From JAGTVB01 sp964624765 (GTDB taxonomy: Bacteria; Pseudomonadota; Gammaproteobacteria; HK1), in assembly GCA_964624765.1 (NCBI GenBank), contig CAZUZO010000048.1:1-21105 (forward strand): 21,105 bases of DNA, written 5' to 3'. The translations under genes and the position numbers were made by a program. Below are positions 1 to 7,229 of the stretch, piece after piece; position 1 is the stretch's first letter, and each line of letters begins with the position of its first letter. The notes below the pieces were generated by a model. The model saw only the letters and a list, made by a program, of their open reading frames with translations, was not told the origin of the DNA and did no database searches.

Positions 1-70
1 CACCGGGGGACCGGGTCTCTTCCTCGGCCCGCTTAACGATCACGCGATCATGCAATGGACGCAGATTCAT
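1..70 (-). CDS. groES: GroES co-chaperonin, N-terminal fragment (runs off left edge)
   Basis: Reading the minus strand from base 70 gives MNLRPLHDRVIVKRAEEE followed by TRSPGG, the conserved start of the 10-kDa chaperonin GroES (family pattern MNIRPLHDRVIVKR). GroES caps the GroEL chamber and assists cytosolic protein folding. Only 23 codons are inside the window; the rest of groES, and probably groEL, lies to the left. An in-frame ATG two codons upstream (base 76) is possible, but the AAGGGAG ribosome-binding sequence is only 3 nt from it and about 9 nt from the ATG at 70, and family members begin at the latter. A CIRCE operator about 100 bp upstream points to heat-shock control by HrcA. I saw no convincing sigma-32 promoter between the CIRCE and the gene. 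The gene is divergent from the rpoD-like gene. Confidence 0.93.
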   Translation of the reverse strand, partial: MNLRPLHDRVIVKRAEEETRSPG

Positions 71-169
71 TCTCATAATCTCCCTTGGTACGTCAGTATA
101 GTGTGATAGTGAGCGCACGCTAGACCGATTGACAATCGTTGCCGGCGAGCGCCGGAATAGAGCCGTCGA

Positions 170-196
170 TTAGCACTCACTGCCATCGAGCGCTAA
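170..196 (-). promoter_or_regulatory. CIRCE element (HrcA repressor operator)
   Basis: The sequence TTAGCACTC, nine bases, then GAGCGCTAA matches the CIRCE consensus TTAGCACTC-N9-GAGTGCTAA with one mismatch (T to C in the right arm). CIRCE is the operator of the heat-shock repressor HrcA and typically sits upstream of groESL or dnaK. Here it lies 99 bp upstream of the groES start, which agrees with that role. It is also upstream of the divergent sigma-factor gene, but more than 400 bp away, so control of that gene is not implied. Confidence 0.92.
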
Positions 197-617
197 GATG
201 GGGGCGGAAAACCAAATTTCAATGGTCGAATGCACTTTCTTTTTCATGCAGCACCCGGATGGGTTGTTTCGCGCCGATGAAGAAACGACTCTGGTGACCT
301 GGCCAACATCCGATACCGAGCTTTTTGCGGCGTTGGTGATCGTTTTGGTAGCTCCTTCCTCGTCTTCTGGAGGGGCAACCGCAGCCCTGGCGTCCAGGGG
401 TGCGGTTGCCTTGGGATTCGGCGACTGATTCCGCGTTCCGAAACGCGATCTTGGCGCGACGATGACCGGGGTTCTTTTTGCAATGCAACAATCTATGTGA
501 TAGGGTGCTGCACACCGTGCAATAGGGGGTAATCGTCTTCATCGAGGGAACCACGTATTAGCATATTCGTCTATAGGAATGTGCTTGAGGGTATGTGACG
601 ACTAGATTGATACGAAG
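197..617. other. Intergenic region between groES control region and rpoD-like gene
   Basis: About 420 bp without a gene I can support. A plus-strand frame at 198-428 (76 codons) and overlapping minus-strand frames match no family known to me and look like chance frames. The stretch holds a strong hairpin (374-410, listed separately) and must contain the promoter of the sigma-factor gene, but no clear -35/-10 pair stands out. Confidence 0.6.
374..410. repeat. Strong near-perfect hairpin, unknown function
   Basis: Ten-base arms GGCAACCGCA (374-383) and TGCGGTTGCC (401-410) are exact reverse complements. Inside them, CCCTGG (385-390) and CCAGGG (394-399) pair around a 3-base loop, with a single G/G mismatch at 384/400. 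No T-run follows on either strand, so it is not a classical intrinsic terminator. It lies in the long space between the CIRCE and the rpoD-like gene and could act in the leader RNA of that gene. Confidence 0.75.
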
Positions 618-2411
618 ATGTTGATGAACCGCGATGAGACACACGAGCAGCTCAATGCCTTAGTCGAACGTGGCAGAGAGCGGGGATTCGTTACTCGGCA
701 AGAGGTGAACGATTACCTGGCTGACGTCGGCCGGGATCCTGAAGTTGACGACGGGCACGAAGCCCTCGTTAGGCTACTGGGCGATCTCGGCATTGAGACT
801 TATGATGAAACACCGCACCCCGATGCTTTTCTGCTCGAACTGGAAGGTGCCGATGAGGAGGTGGCTGCCGAAGCCGAGGGTGTACTGAGTTCAGTGCTGG
901 AAAGTGAGTTCGGGCGCACCAGCGATCCCATGTATCTGTACATGAAGGAAATGGGCGCCATCGATCTGCTGACCCGCGAGCGAGAAATCACGCTCGCGCG
1001 TCGCATTGAAGAAGGGATTCAAGAGTGCACCGAAGCCATTGCCGCGTGCCCGATGGCGGTGACGCTGATGGTGGAACTCTTCGATCGCATCGAGACCGGT
1101 GAGTTAAGGTTGACGGAGGTGATCGTCGGGCTACGCGACGAGGAAGGAGCACAATGCCGTCACACTCGCGCTGTGGGGTTGGACGATCAGGGCAATGCGG
1201 TCGGCGCGGACACGGAACTTACCTTGCAGTGGAGCGGCGCATACGCACGTTTCGCGCAGATCCGGCAGCTACGCGACCAGCTTGAGCAGCAACGAGGTGC
1301 GGCTGGGTCAGAACGGGAAACGCTTCAGAGAAAGCTTGCTCAGGAGCTCGGTGGGCTGAAGTTTTCGTCCACGCAGATTGCCAAGATTGCGGAGCAGGTA
1401 CGCAGGCTGGTGGAGGCAGCCCGTGCCGAACGACAATTGGACCCACTAGGGGATCTTGGCGTGATCGGTTTGGAGCACTTGCAGACATCTGCGCAATCGA
1501 TGGAGGAAGGACACTGCGATGGGGGAAGCCAGAACGGCCCGCACGCAGCCGCCCTCGATCAGCGGCCGATGCCGGAGATACTTCGGGCCCGAGCCAAGCT
1601 GGCGCAAATTGAGACCATAGCGGGCTTACCCTTAGCGGAGCTCGAGCCGATTGCGCGGCGGCTGATGCGTGGGGAAAGCAAGGCCCGTCGAGCCAAGAAT
1701 GAGATGGTGGAAGCCAATCTCCGCCTCGTTGTATCCATCGCCAAGAAATACTGGCATCGCGGTCTATCTTTCCTGGATCTGATACAGGAGGGCAACATCG
1801 GCTTGATGAAGGCCGTGGATAAGTTTGACTACCGTCGTGGCTTCAAATTCTCGACGTATGCCCATTGGTGGATTCGCCAGGCCATCACCCGATCCATCGC
1901 CGAGAAAGCGCGCACCATTCGTGTTCCTGTGCATATGCTGGAAAAGGTGAGCAAGCTGCACCGGATCGCTCGCCAGATTCGACAGGAAAGAGGCCGGGAG
2001 GCCAGCACCGAGGAGTTAGCCGAACGGCTACAGACGACGGCGGTGGAAGTCGAGCAGGTGCTCAAGCTCGGCAGACAACCGATTTCCATGGAAACCCCCG
2101 TGGGGGAAGAGGAAGACACTGCGTTGGGGGCATTGCTCGAAGATACCGGGGCGGACGCTCCGTTGGATGCCGCCGCGAGTGAGGCTCTGCGATGGGGTAC
2201 TCGGGAAGCGCTCAAGACATTGCCGCCACGGGAGGCCAAGGTGTTGGCGATGCGCTTTGGCATCGGCATGGATAGCGATTATACCCTTGAGGAGGTGAGC
2301 AAGCAGTTTGACGTCAGCCGCGAACGTATCCGCCAGATCCAGGCCAAGGCGTTACAGTGTTTGCGTGCTGCAGAGCGAACGGGGAGTCTACGCAGTTTTG
2401 TGGAGGGCTGA
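618..2411 (+). CDS. rpoD: RpoD-like sigma-70 family RNA polymerase sigma factor
   Basis: A 597-residue group 1-type sigma factor that directs RNA polymerase to promoters. Region 1.1 is at about residues 8-80, region 1.2 at 100-133 (DPMYLYMKEMG, LLTRERE), followed by a long acidic non-conserved region to about 355. Region 2 is at 362-435 (MVEANLRLVVSIAKKY, DLIQEGNIGLMKAVDKF, WWIRQAITRSIA, ARTIRVPVHM), region 3 at 445-520 and region 4 at 525-590 (REAKVLAMRFGIGM, TLEEVSKQFDVSRERIRQI). Length and domain order match E. coli RpoD. Compared with E. coli it carries substitutions in normally very conserved places: YAHWWIRQ for YATWWIRQ and a diverged C-terminal tail. The usual rpsU-dnaG neighbours are absent, so it may be a second, RpoD-like factor rather than the sole housekeeping sigma. 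The start could be ATG 618 or ATG 624; a GAAG sequence favours the second slightly. A family A repeat follows 63 bp after the stop. Confidence 0.93.
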   Translation: MLMNRDETHEQLNALVERGRERGFVTRQEVNDYLADVGRDPEVDDGHEALVRLLGDLGIETYDETPHPDAFLLELEGADEEVAAEAEGVLSSVLESEFGRTSDPMYLYMKEMGAIDLLTREREITLARRIEEGIQECTEAIAACPMAVTLMVELFDRIETGELRLTEVIVGLRDEEGAQCRHTRAVGLDDQGNAVGADTELTLQWSGAYARFAQIRQLRDQLEQQRGAAGSERETLQRKLAQELGGLKFSSTQIAKIAEQVRRLVEAARAERQLDPLGDLGVIGLEHLQTSAQSMEEGHCDGGSQNGPHAAALDQRPMPEILRARAKLAQIETIAGLPLAELEPIARRLMRGESKARRAKNEMVEANLRLVVSIAKKYWHRGLSFLDLIQEGNIGLMKAVDKFDYRRGFKFSTYAHWWIRQAITRSIAEKARTIRVPVHMLEKVSKLHRIARQIRQERGREASTEELAERLQTTAVEVEQVLKLGRQPISMETPVGEEEDTALGALLEDTGADAPLDAAASEALRWGTREALKTLPPREAKVLAMRFGIGMDSDYTLEEVSKQFDVSRERIRQIQAKALQCLRAAERTGSLRSFVEG

Positions 2412-2474
2412 TCGGTCGGGTTCATGTTTCGTCAGAGCGCCGTTCCGAGTTCGATTGGTAGAGGTTGGGCCTGA

Positions 2475-2617
2475 GAAGCTGTTTTAAAAATGTCACAAGC
2501 GCCGGCAGAGCAAGGCGTGCAGCGGCGAGCCACCGGAGTGTACAAGGGAGTACATGAGGATGGCGAGCTGCTGCGCAACGCAGCTATGGCAAGCGCAGTA
2601 GTTTTTAAAGCAGCTTC
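2475..2617 (+). mobile_element. Family A MITE-like element, copy A1 (short form)
   Basis: A 143-bp foldback element with termini GAAGCTGTTTTAAAAATG and (inverted) TTTTTAAAGCAGCTTC. It is flanked by exact 3-bp direct repeats TGA (2472-2474 and 2618-2620). The arms form an imperfect inverted repeat around the centre TGTAC-AAGGGA-GTACA. No transposase frame is present. Similar copies lie at 4016, 9181, 12589, 13753, 16343, 17698 and 20255. It sits 3' of the sigma-factor gene. Confidence 0.88.
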
Positions 2618-2831
2618 TGACACAGGGACGTCTTCACGGGGTCCTTGCGCCAAGGGGCTCGTTTGTGGCCGCGGCCGGATGACGGTGCCCCCCTCAGACC
2701 GAGGTTTCTGGATGTGGAAAATCCGGATTTACTTCCTTGCGCCTGAACCATACCGTTTGGATGTTCGCTCTGTGGTGAAGCGGGGATGACGGGCAGTCTC
2801 CCTCGGCAGGGCTCGTGTTAGGGTCGATGAC

Positions 2832-3803
2832 GTGGCTCCGATCGCTCATTCCAGTACGGCTTCCAGGTTCCAGTTGACTGGAGGCATTCAGCCCCAGGCG
2901 GAATGTATGGTTGACGGACCTTGCCGGGTGGTGCTGGATGCCATGGGTGATGGTGTCATCTTGGCGGACGTTGGAGGGCGGATATGTTACCTTAACGCCG
3001 CGGCCAGCGAGCTGACCGGCTGGTGCGCCGAGGAGGCCATCGGTCGTTCCCTCCGCGATTGTCTCCCGCTGATAGACGAAACGACAGGGACTGCTGTCGT
3101 CGATCCCATCATTCGTTGTTTTACCCAGGGAAGGGCAGTCCGGCTCGGGGTGAACGATGTTCTCGTGCGCCGAGATGGCGCGCGCCTGCCCATCGATGTG
3201 TCCGTAAGTGCGATAAGGGGGCTGGACCGGCAGATCCTCGGTGCGGTCTTGGTGTTGCGCGATGTTCGGGCAGCGCGGGCGCTGTTGCGCAAGATCGCCT
3301 ACCAGGCGTCCCATGATAAGTTGACACGCTTAGTGAATCGTCGCGAGTTCGAGCGACGGTTGGAGCGAGTGTTAGGGGGTGTTTCCGGCTCTCAGCGACA
3401 TGCCCTGCTGTTTATGGACATGGACCGATTTAAGGTGGTAAACGATACCTGCGGGCATCTGGCAGGAGACGAAGTGTTGCGCCAGGTGGCCCAGCTCTTT
3501 CTGTCCCTGGTGCGCGATCGCGACACTTTGGCTCGACTCGGTGGCGACGAGTTCGCCCTGCTGCTGGAACATTGTCCGGCGCCGAAGGCGCTGCGAGTCG
3601 CCGATAAGCTGCGCGCTGCGCTCAACCGGCATGTCTTTCACTGGGAAAGAGAGCGTTTTAACCTGGGGGTCAGTATCGGCATCGTCGCGATCCGTGGCGC
3701 GCCGTGGGGATTAAGGGAGATTTTGGCGGCGGCCGATCGTGCCTGCTATGCCGCCAAGAGGGAGGGCCGAAACCGCGTTCAGGTGTGCAACATCGGAAGT
3801 TAG
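2832..3803 (+). CDS. PAS-GGDEF diguanylate cyclase
   Basis: A 323-residue protein expected to make the second messenger cyclic di-GMP from two GTP. A PAS sensor domain spans about residues 30-145 (VLDAMGDGVILADVGGRI, LNAAASELTGW, with RRDGARLPIDVSVSAI near its end). A GGDEF domain follows at about 158-320. It opens with ASHDKLTRLVNRREFERRL, has MDMDRFKVVND at 195-205 and the intact catalytic GGDEF at 237-241. The inhibitory I-site RxxD (RDRD, 228-231) sits exactly five residues before GGDEF, so product feedback inhibition is likely. No transmembrane segment and no EAL domain are seen, so it is probably a cytosolic sensor cyclase. The GTG start at 2832 has an AGGG about 8 nt upstream; ATG at 2907, preceded by AGGCGGA, is a plausible alternative and would still keep the whole PAS domain. 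Confidence 0.92.
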   Translation: MAPIAHSSTASRFQLTGGIQPQAECMVDGPCRVVLDAMGDGVILADVGGRICYLNAAASELTGWCAEEAIGRSLRDCLPLIDETTGTAVVDPIIRCFTQGRAVRLGVNDVLVRRDGARLPIDVSVSAIRGLDRQILGAVLVLRDVRAARALLRKIAYQASHDKLTRLVNRREFERRLERVLGGVSGSQRHALLFMDMDRFKVVNDTCGHLAGDEVLRQVAQLFLSLVRDRDTLARLGGDEFALLLEHCPAPKALRVADKLRAALNRHVFHWERERFNLGVSIGIVAIRGAPWGLREILAAADRACYAAKREGRNRVQVCNIGS

Positions 3804-4015
3804 TCGAAACGCGATTCACTCTCACAACGCCGCCTGCAACCTGTTGAGCAGGAATGGCAGGCTCCCAGGCGTGGTGCTGCCGATGACGAAGCGAACGACG
3901 CGGATGCATGCAATGCCGTGCCTAAGGAATGGGTTCGTAGCCACCCAGATGAGCATGATGTGATGAGCAGAAGGTATCGAGTCTGTTATACTGGTCACTT
4001 ACTTGCCAGGCCTAG
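3804..4015. other. Intergenic spacer after the diguanylate cyclase gene
   Basis: About 210 bp with no gene or terminator I can support. A TATACT box near 3990 resembles a -10 element but has no fitting -35 sequence. It is followed directly by repeats A2 and B1, so 3804-4365 contains only repeats and short spacer. Confidence 0.5.
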
Positions 4016-4159
4016 GAAGCTGTTTCAAGAATGTCGCGCGCGCTAGCAGAGCGAGGCGCACGGCGGCGACGAACCGCAGTGTACACAAACGAGTACATGA
4101 CGATTCTGAGCTGCCGCGCAATGCCGCTCAGGCAAGCGCAGTCGTTTTAAGACAGCTTC
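4016..4159 (+). mobile_element. Family A MITE-like element, copy A2 (short form)
   Basis: A 144-bp element in the same orientation as A1, with termini GAAGCTGTTTCAAGAATG and (inverted) TTTTAAGACAGCTTC. The centre is TGTAC...GTACA. The flanking triplets are TAG on the left and TAA on the right, a one-base mismatch from a TNA duplication. It lies 17 bp before family B copy B1. Confidence 0.86.
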
Positions 4160-4179
4160 TAATGGGAGGCGAGAAGTGA

Positions 4180-4322
4180 GAGGTTGTGAAAAAACCGTAG
4201 CGAGCAGCCCGAGAGCAAGGCGGACGGGGCGCGCAGCGACAAGACATATCAGATAGATAGGCGAGGAGCGAGCACCGCCCAACGCCGCCATCGGGTTGTG
4301 TAGCAGGTTTTTTCACAAGCTC
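4180..4322 (+). mobile_element. Family B MITE-like element, copy B1
   Basis: A 143-bp element with termini GAGGTTGTGAAAAAACC and (inverted) GGTTTTTTCACAAGCTC, flanked by exact 3-bp direct repeats TGA (4177-4179 and 4323-4325). The interior is shared with the copies at 5392 and 15137: TAGATAGGCGAGGAGCGAGC followed by ACCGCCCAACGC. No coding capacity for a transposase. Confidence 0.88.
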
Positions 4323-4365
4323 TGAGTACAGGAACGGATAACAACAAGCCAATGGAGGCAGGCGT

Positions 4366-4605
4366 GTGGCGGACAGCACCCTCGTTATGGGCCTCGGGTT
4401 AGCGGCACGGGGCTTACCATGCCTGGAATCGTGGGCGAAGCCTGGTCTGAACGACAGAAAGTGGGTTGTGGTTCCAGGAGCAGGAAGGGACATCTCAGGA
4501 TTGACAGAGATGTATCATGGAGAATTGCCGCTCTGCCGGCAGCGTGATGGGGCGCGTGTCGATCAGTCAGTCCGATCGACCAACGCGATACCAAGTTGGA
4601 GTTGA
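4366..4605 (+). CDS. Possible small protein overlapping the methyltransferase start
   Basis: A 79-codon frame beginning with GTG that I do not recognise. The support is positional. A good ribosome-binding sequence, GGAGG, ends 7 nt before the GTG. The stop codon TGA (4603-4605) overlaps an in-frame TTG (4602) of the methyltransferase as TTGA, an arrangement typical of translational coupling. The predicted protein has no membrane segment, signal peptide or known motif. It could equally be a non-coding leader of the methyltransferase. It starts 40 bp after repeat B1. Confidence 0.28.
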   Translation: MADSTLVMGLGLAARGLPCLESWAKPGLNDRKWVVVPGAGRDISGLTEMYHGELPLCRQRDGARVDQSVRSTNAIPSWS

Positions 4606-5276
4606 TAGCGGCAGGCCTCGTGGCGCGCAAAGGCAGGCTGCGCGCCTTGATCTATGATGTTGCCCTCATGGGGTTAACTCCGCAGTGGTATCGTGAGGTA
4701 CTGGAGCGAATGCCTGTCGGCGCTCGGATACTGGATGTCGGTATTGGCACCGGAGGGGCCATTGCGCGCAATGCCGACCTCATTCGCACCAAAGACCTTC
4801 ATATCCTCGGCCTCGATGTCGATGCGGATTATTTGACCCAATGTAACCGGGCTATTCGCAAAGAGGGGCTTCAGGAGCATGTCGTGACTCGCCTGGAATC
4901 AGTCTACGAACACCGAGGCGGTCCCTACGATGCCGTCTACTTCAGCGCTAGCTTCCCGTTGCTCCCCGATCCGGTACGTGCTTTGAGGCATGCCTCGACG
5001 CTGTTGTTGCCGGGAAAAGCCATTTTTTTTACCCAGACTTTTCATCACAGGCGATCAAAGCTGCTCGAGAAGTTAAAACCGATGCTGCACCGTTTTACGA
5101 CCATGCATTTTGGGCGAGTCACCTATGAGGAGGATTTTCGTCGGGTGCTAGGTGAGGCGGGGTTGGAGCTCGAAGAACTTGCGACATTAGGGCGGCATAC
5201 TCAACACTCTTCTTTTCGGCTAGCGGTCGGTCGGCCGAGGCTGCAGGAGCCCCTACCGATATCGATGGCTCGATAA
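4596..5276 (+). CDS. Class I SAM-dependent methyltransferase
   Basis: A 226-residue protein with the Rossmann methyltransferase fold. Motif I is ILDVGIGTGG (45-54), followed by GLDVDADYL (72-80, the acidic residue that contacts the SAM ribose), and YDAVYFSASFPLLPDPVRAL in the motif IV region (111-130). The substrate cannot be read from the sequence; small-molecule, quinone and lipid methyltransferases share this layout. The start is uncertain: the frame opens after a TGA at 4545-4547 and offers only TTG (4596, 4602) or GTG (4620, after GGCAGGC) before motif I, with no ATG. The gene is bracketed by family B repeats (4180-4322 on the left; a decayed copy and 5392-5533 on the right), so it could have arrived or been rearranged with them. 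Confidence 0.82.
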   Translation: MELIAAGLVARKGRLRALIYDVALMGLTPQWYREVLERMPVGARILDVGIGTGGAIARNADLIRTKDLHILGLDVDADYLTQCNRAIRKEGLQEHVVTRLESVYEHRGGPYDAVYFSASFPLLPDPVRALRHASTLLLPGKAIFFTQTFHHRRSKLLEKLKPMLHRFTTMHFGRVTYEEDFRRVLGEAGLELEELATLGRHTQHSSFRLAVGRPRLQEPLPISMAR

Positions 5277-5287
5277 CCGTGGGTTAG

Positions 5288-5360
5288 TGGGCGGCGCGCC
5301 GCGACGACACCTATCCGCTTTCTTGGCGAGAAGGGGCACCCCCCTAACGCTGTTATCGGG
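5288..5360 (+). repeat. Decayed partial family B repeat
   Basis: The segment resembles the inner right part of family B. GGCGAGAAGGGGCACCCCCC then TAACGCTGTTATCGGG aligns with GGCGAGGAGCGAGCACCGTC then CAACGCCACTATCGGG of copy B2, and GCGCGCCGCGACGACACCTATC aligns with the preceding part. Neither terminus is recognisable. It is probably an old, degraded copy just upstream of intact copy B2. Confidence 0.5.
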
Positions 5361-5391
5361 GAGGGGCCGTTGGTTGAGACACGAATTCTGA

Positions 5392-5533
5392 GAGGTTGTG
5401 AAAAAGCCGTAGCGACCAGCCCGAGAGCCAGACGGACGGGCGCGCAGCGACGGGACATATCAAATAGATAGGCGAGGAGCGAGCACCGTCCAACGCCACT
5501 ATCGGGTAGCGCAGCAGGTTTTTTCACAAGCTC
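5392..5533 (+). mobile_element. Family B MITE-like element, copy B2
   Basis: A 142-bp element with termini GAGGTTGTGAAAAAGCC and (inverted) GGTTTTTTCACAAGCTC. It is flanked by exact TGA direct repeats (5389-5391 and 5534-5536) and is in the same orientation as B1. Its right flank ends one base before the ATG of the next gene (5538), so the element supplies essentially all of that gene's immediate 5' region. Confidence 0.88.
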
Positions 5534-5537
5534 TGAG

Positions 5538-7127
5538 ATGAATTCCGCCACGGCGCATCCACTCATCGCGGCATTACAAGATGCCCGTCTCTATGACCAT
5601 CCTGTCGGTCGCTTTTCCGTGCTCGAGACCCATATCTCGTGGGTACTGCTAACGGGCTTTTATGCCTACAAGATCAAAAAGCCGGTAGATTTTAAGTTCG
5701 CCGATTTTTCCACCCTAGAGCAGCGTCGGCATTACTGCCAAGAGGAGCTGCGGCTGAATCGCCGCTTCGCGCCGGAGCTTTATGTCGACGTGATACCCAT
5801 TACCGGTAGCATGCACCGTCCGCGCTTGGCAGGGCAGGGTGAACCCATCGAGTATGCGGTCAAGATCCGGGAGTTTCCGCAGGAGGCGCTATTGAGTCAC
5901 CTTGCCGCTCGGGGCAAACTGACCGCCTCCCATGTCGATGAACTGGCGACGACCCTTGCCGCTAGCCACGGGCAGTTGCCTCCCGCTGCCCCCGGCTCGC
6001 CGTTTGGCGATCCACAGCAGATTCACCACTGGTCGCAACAGAACTTCACCCACATCAAACCGGGCCTTAAAGAGAGCGCAGATCTTTGTGCGCTGAGCCG
6101 ACTGCGCACCTGGGTGGATGAGGAGTTTGGCTGTCGGCGTGGGCAGCTCACGGCTCGCAAGGATCAGGGTTTCATTCGAGAATGTCACGGCGACCTCCAC
6201 CTCGGTAACCTCGTGCTCCTCGAAGGGCACGTGGTACCCTTTGATTGCATTGAATTCAATGAGCAGCTGCGTTGGATAGACGTGATGAGCGAGGTGGCCT
6301 TCACCGTAATGGATCTGCGGGACCGTGGCTACCCAACCCTCTCTTGTCGATTTCTGAGCCGATATTTGGAGCGCACCGGCGATTACGCCGGTTTGGGCGT
6401 GCTGCGCTACTACCTGGTGTATCGAGCTTTGGTGCGCGCTAAGGTGGCCATGTTGCGCATGGCTGAAGTGGAGGGCGGGGGACCGCAGGAGGAGGCGATT
6501 TGGCGTGAATACCGTAGTTACCTCAAGCTTGCTGTCAGCTTTTCTCGGGAGCGGCGACGTGGATTGGTGATCACCCACGGTGTTTCCGGTTCGGGTAAGT
6601 CCACCGTGGCCGCCCAGTTGGTGGAATCGTTGGGTGCCATCCTGATACGTTCGGACGTCGAACGAAAACGCCTGTACGGGTTTGCGCCGCAGGCACGCAC
6701 CCATTCGGCGCTCGGGGCGAACGTCTATTCTCCGGAGGCGACCCGCTTGACCTACGAACGGCTGAGCGTGCTGGCAGCGAGAGCACTGGACTTGGGCTGG
6801 CCCGTGATCATCGATGCGACATTCTTGCTGCGGGCTGAGCGCGATCGTGTACGGCAGCTGGCCGTTGGGTTGCGGGTCCCGTTTGTCATACTCGACTGCA
6901 GGTCACCGGAAAGGGTTTTGCGGCAACGCGTGGCGCAGCGCGTTGAAGGGGGCGAAAGAGTCTCCGAGGCGGGTACTGAGGTGTTGGCGCAGCAGCTACA
7001 GACCGAGCAGCCGCTGCAGGAAGGCGAACGAGGATATTGTGTTTCGGTAGATACGCAGCAGGCCCTGGATGCGAATGCGTTGGCACAGGTTATCGACGAA
7101 CGGCTGCGGCCTTCGACTGGGTTATAG
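5538..7127 (+). CDS. APH-like kinase fused to P-loop ATPase/kinase
   Basis: A 529-residue two-domain protein of the family annotated as bifunctional aminoglycoside phosphotransferase/ATP-binding protein. The N-terminal half (about 1-320) has an APH/choline-kinase-type fold with catalytic loop HGDLHLGN (217-224) and the metal-binding aspartate in FDCIEF (D236). The C-terminal half (about 340-525) is a P-loop domain with Walker A GVSGSGKST (348-356) and RSDVERKRLYG (371-381), as in gluconate- and polynucleotide-kinase-like enzymes. The natural substrate is unknown, and aminoglycoside resistance should not be assumed. The N-terminus (ETHISWVLLTG, YAYKIKKPVDF, HYCQEELRLNRR) fits the family from the first residues, which supports ATG 5538, yet no ribosome-binding sequence is seen because repeat B2 ends one triplet and one base before it. 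The next gene starts 102 bp downstream on the same strand. Confidence 0.87.
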   Translation: MNSATAHPLIAALQDARLYDHPVGRFSVLETHISWVLLTGFYAYKIKKPVDFKFADFSTLEQRRHYCQEELRLNRRFAPELYVDVIPITGSMHRPRLAGQGEPIEYAVKIREFPQEALLSHLAARGKLTASHVDELATTLAASHGQLPPAAPGSPFGDPQQIHHWSQQNFTHIKPGLKESADLCALSRLRTWVDEEFGCRRGQLTARKDQGFIRECHGDLHLGNLVLLEGHVVPFDCIEFNEQLRWIDVMSEVAFTVMDLRDRGYPTLSCRFLSRYLERTGDYAGLGVLRYYLVYRALVRAKVAMLRMAEVEGGGPQEEAIWREYRSYLKLAVSFSRERRRGLVITHGVSGSGKSTVAAQLVESLGAILIRSDVERKRLYGFAPQARTHSALGANVYSPEATRLTYERLSVLAARALDLGWPVIIDATFLLRAERDRVRQLAVGLRVPFVILDCRSPERVLRQRVAQRVEGGERVSEAGTEVLAQQLQTEQPLQEGERGYCVSVDTQQALDANALAQVIDERLRPSTGL

Positions 7128-7229
7128 GAGACGCGGTGAGAAATCGGGTGTGATGACACATGCGGCCCCGCCGCGCCGCTTGGCGACAGGTCACTAGGCG
7201 GCTCGTGGCGGCCCTGCATAAGGGCAGAG

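Noticed and set aside
219..554. 111-codon minus-strand frame (and overlapping frames) between groES and the sigma-factor gene
   Set aside because: Composition is Arg/Ser/Pro-rich without pattern, there is no ribosome-binding site and no family resemblance; it also runs through the strong hairpin.
2694..3314. 206-codon minus-strand frame opposite the diguanylate cyclase
   Set aside because: It is antisense to a gene with clear PAS and GGDEF motifs and has no recognisable domain.
5889..6704. 271-codon minus-strand frame opposite the APH-like/P-loop kinase gene
   Set aside because: Shadow frame; all conserved kinase motifs are on the plus strand.
5538..7127. Aminoglycoside resistance gene
   Set aside because: The APH-like half belongs to a chromosomal two-domain kinase family without an established resistance role.
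7128..7229. Possible SAM riboswitch upstream of the SAM synthetase fusion
   Set aside because: The 102-bp leader is GC-rich with small repeats, but I could not match it to any SAM riboswitch class core, so I do not call one.
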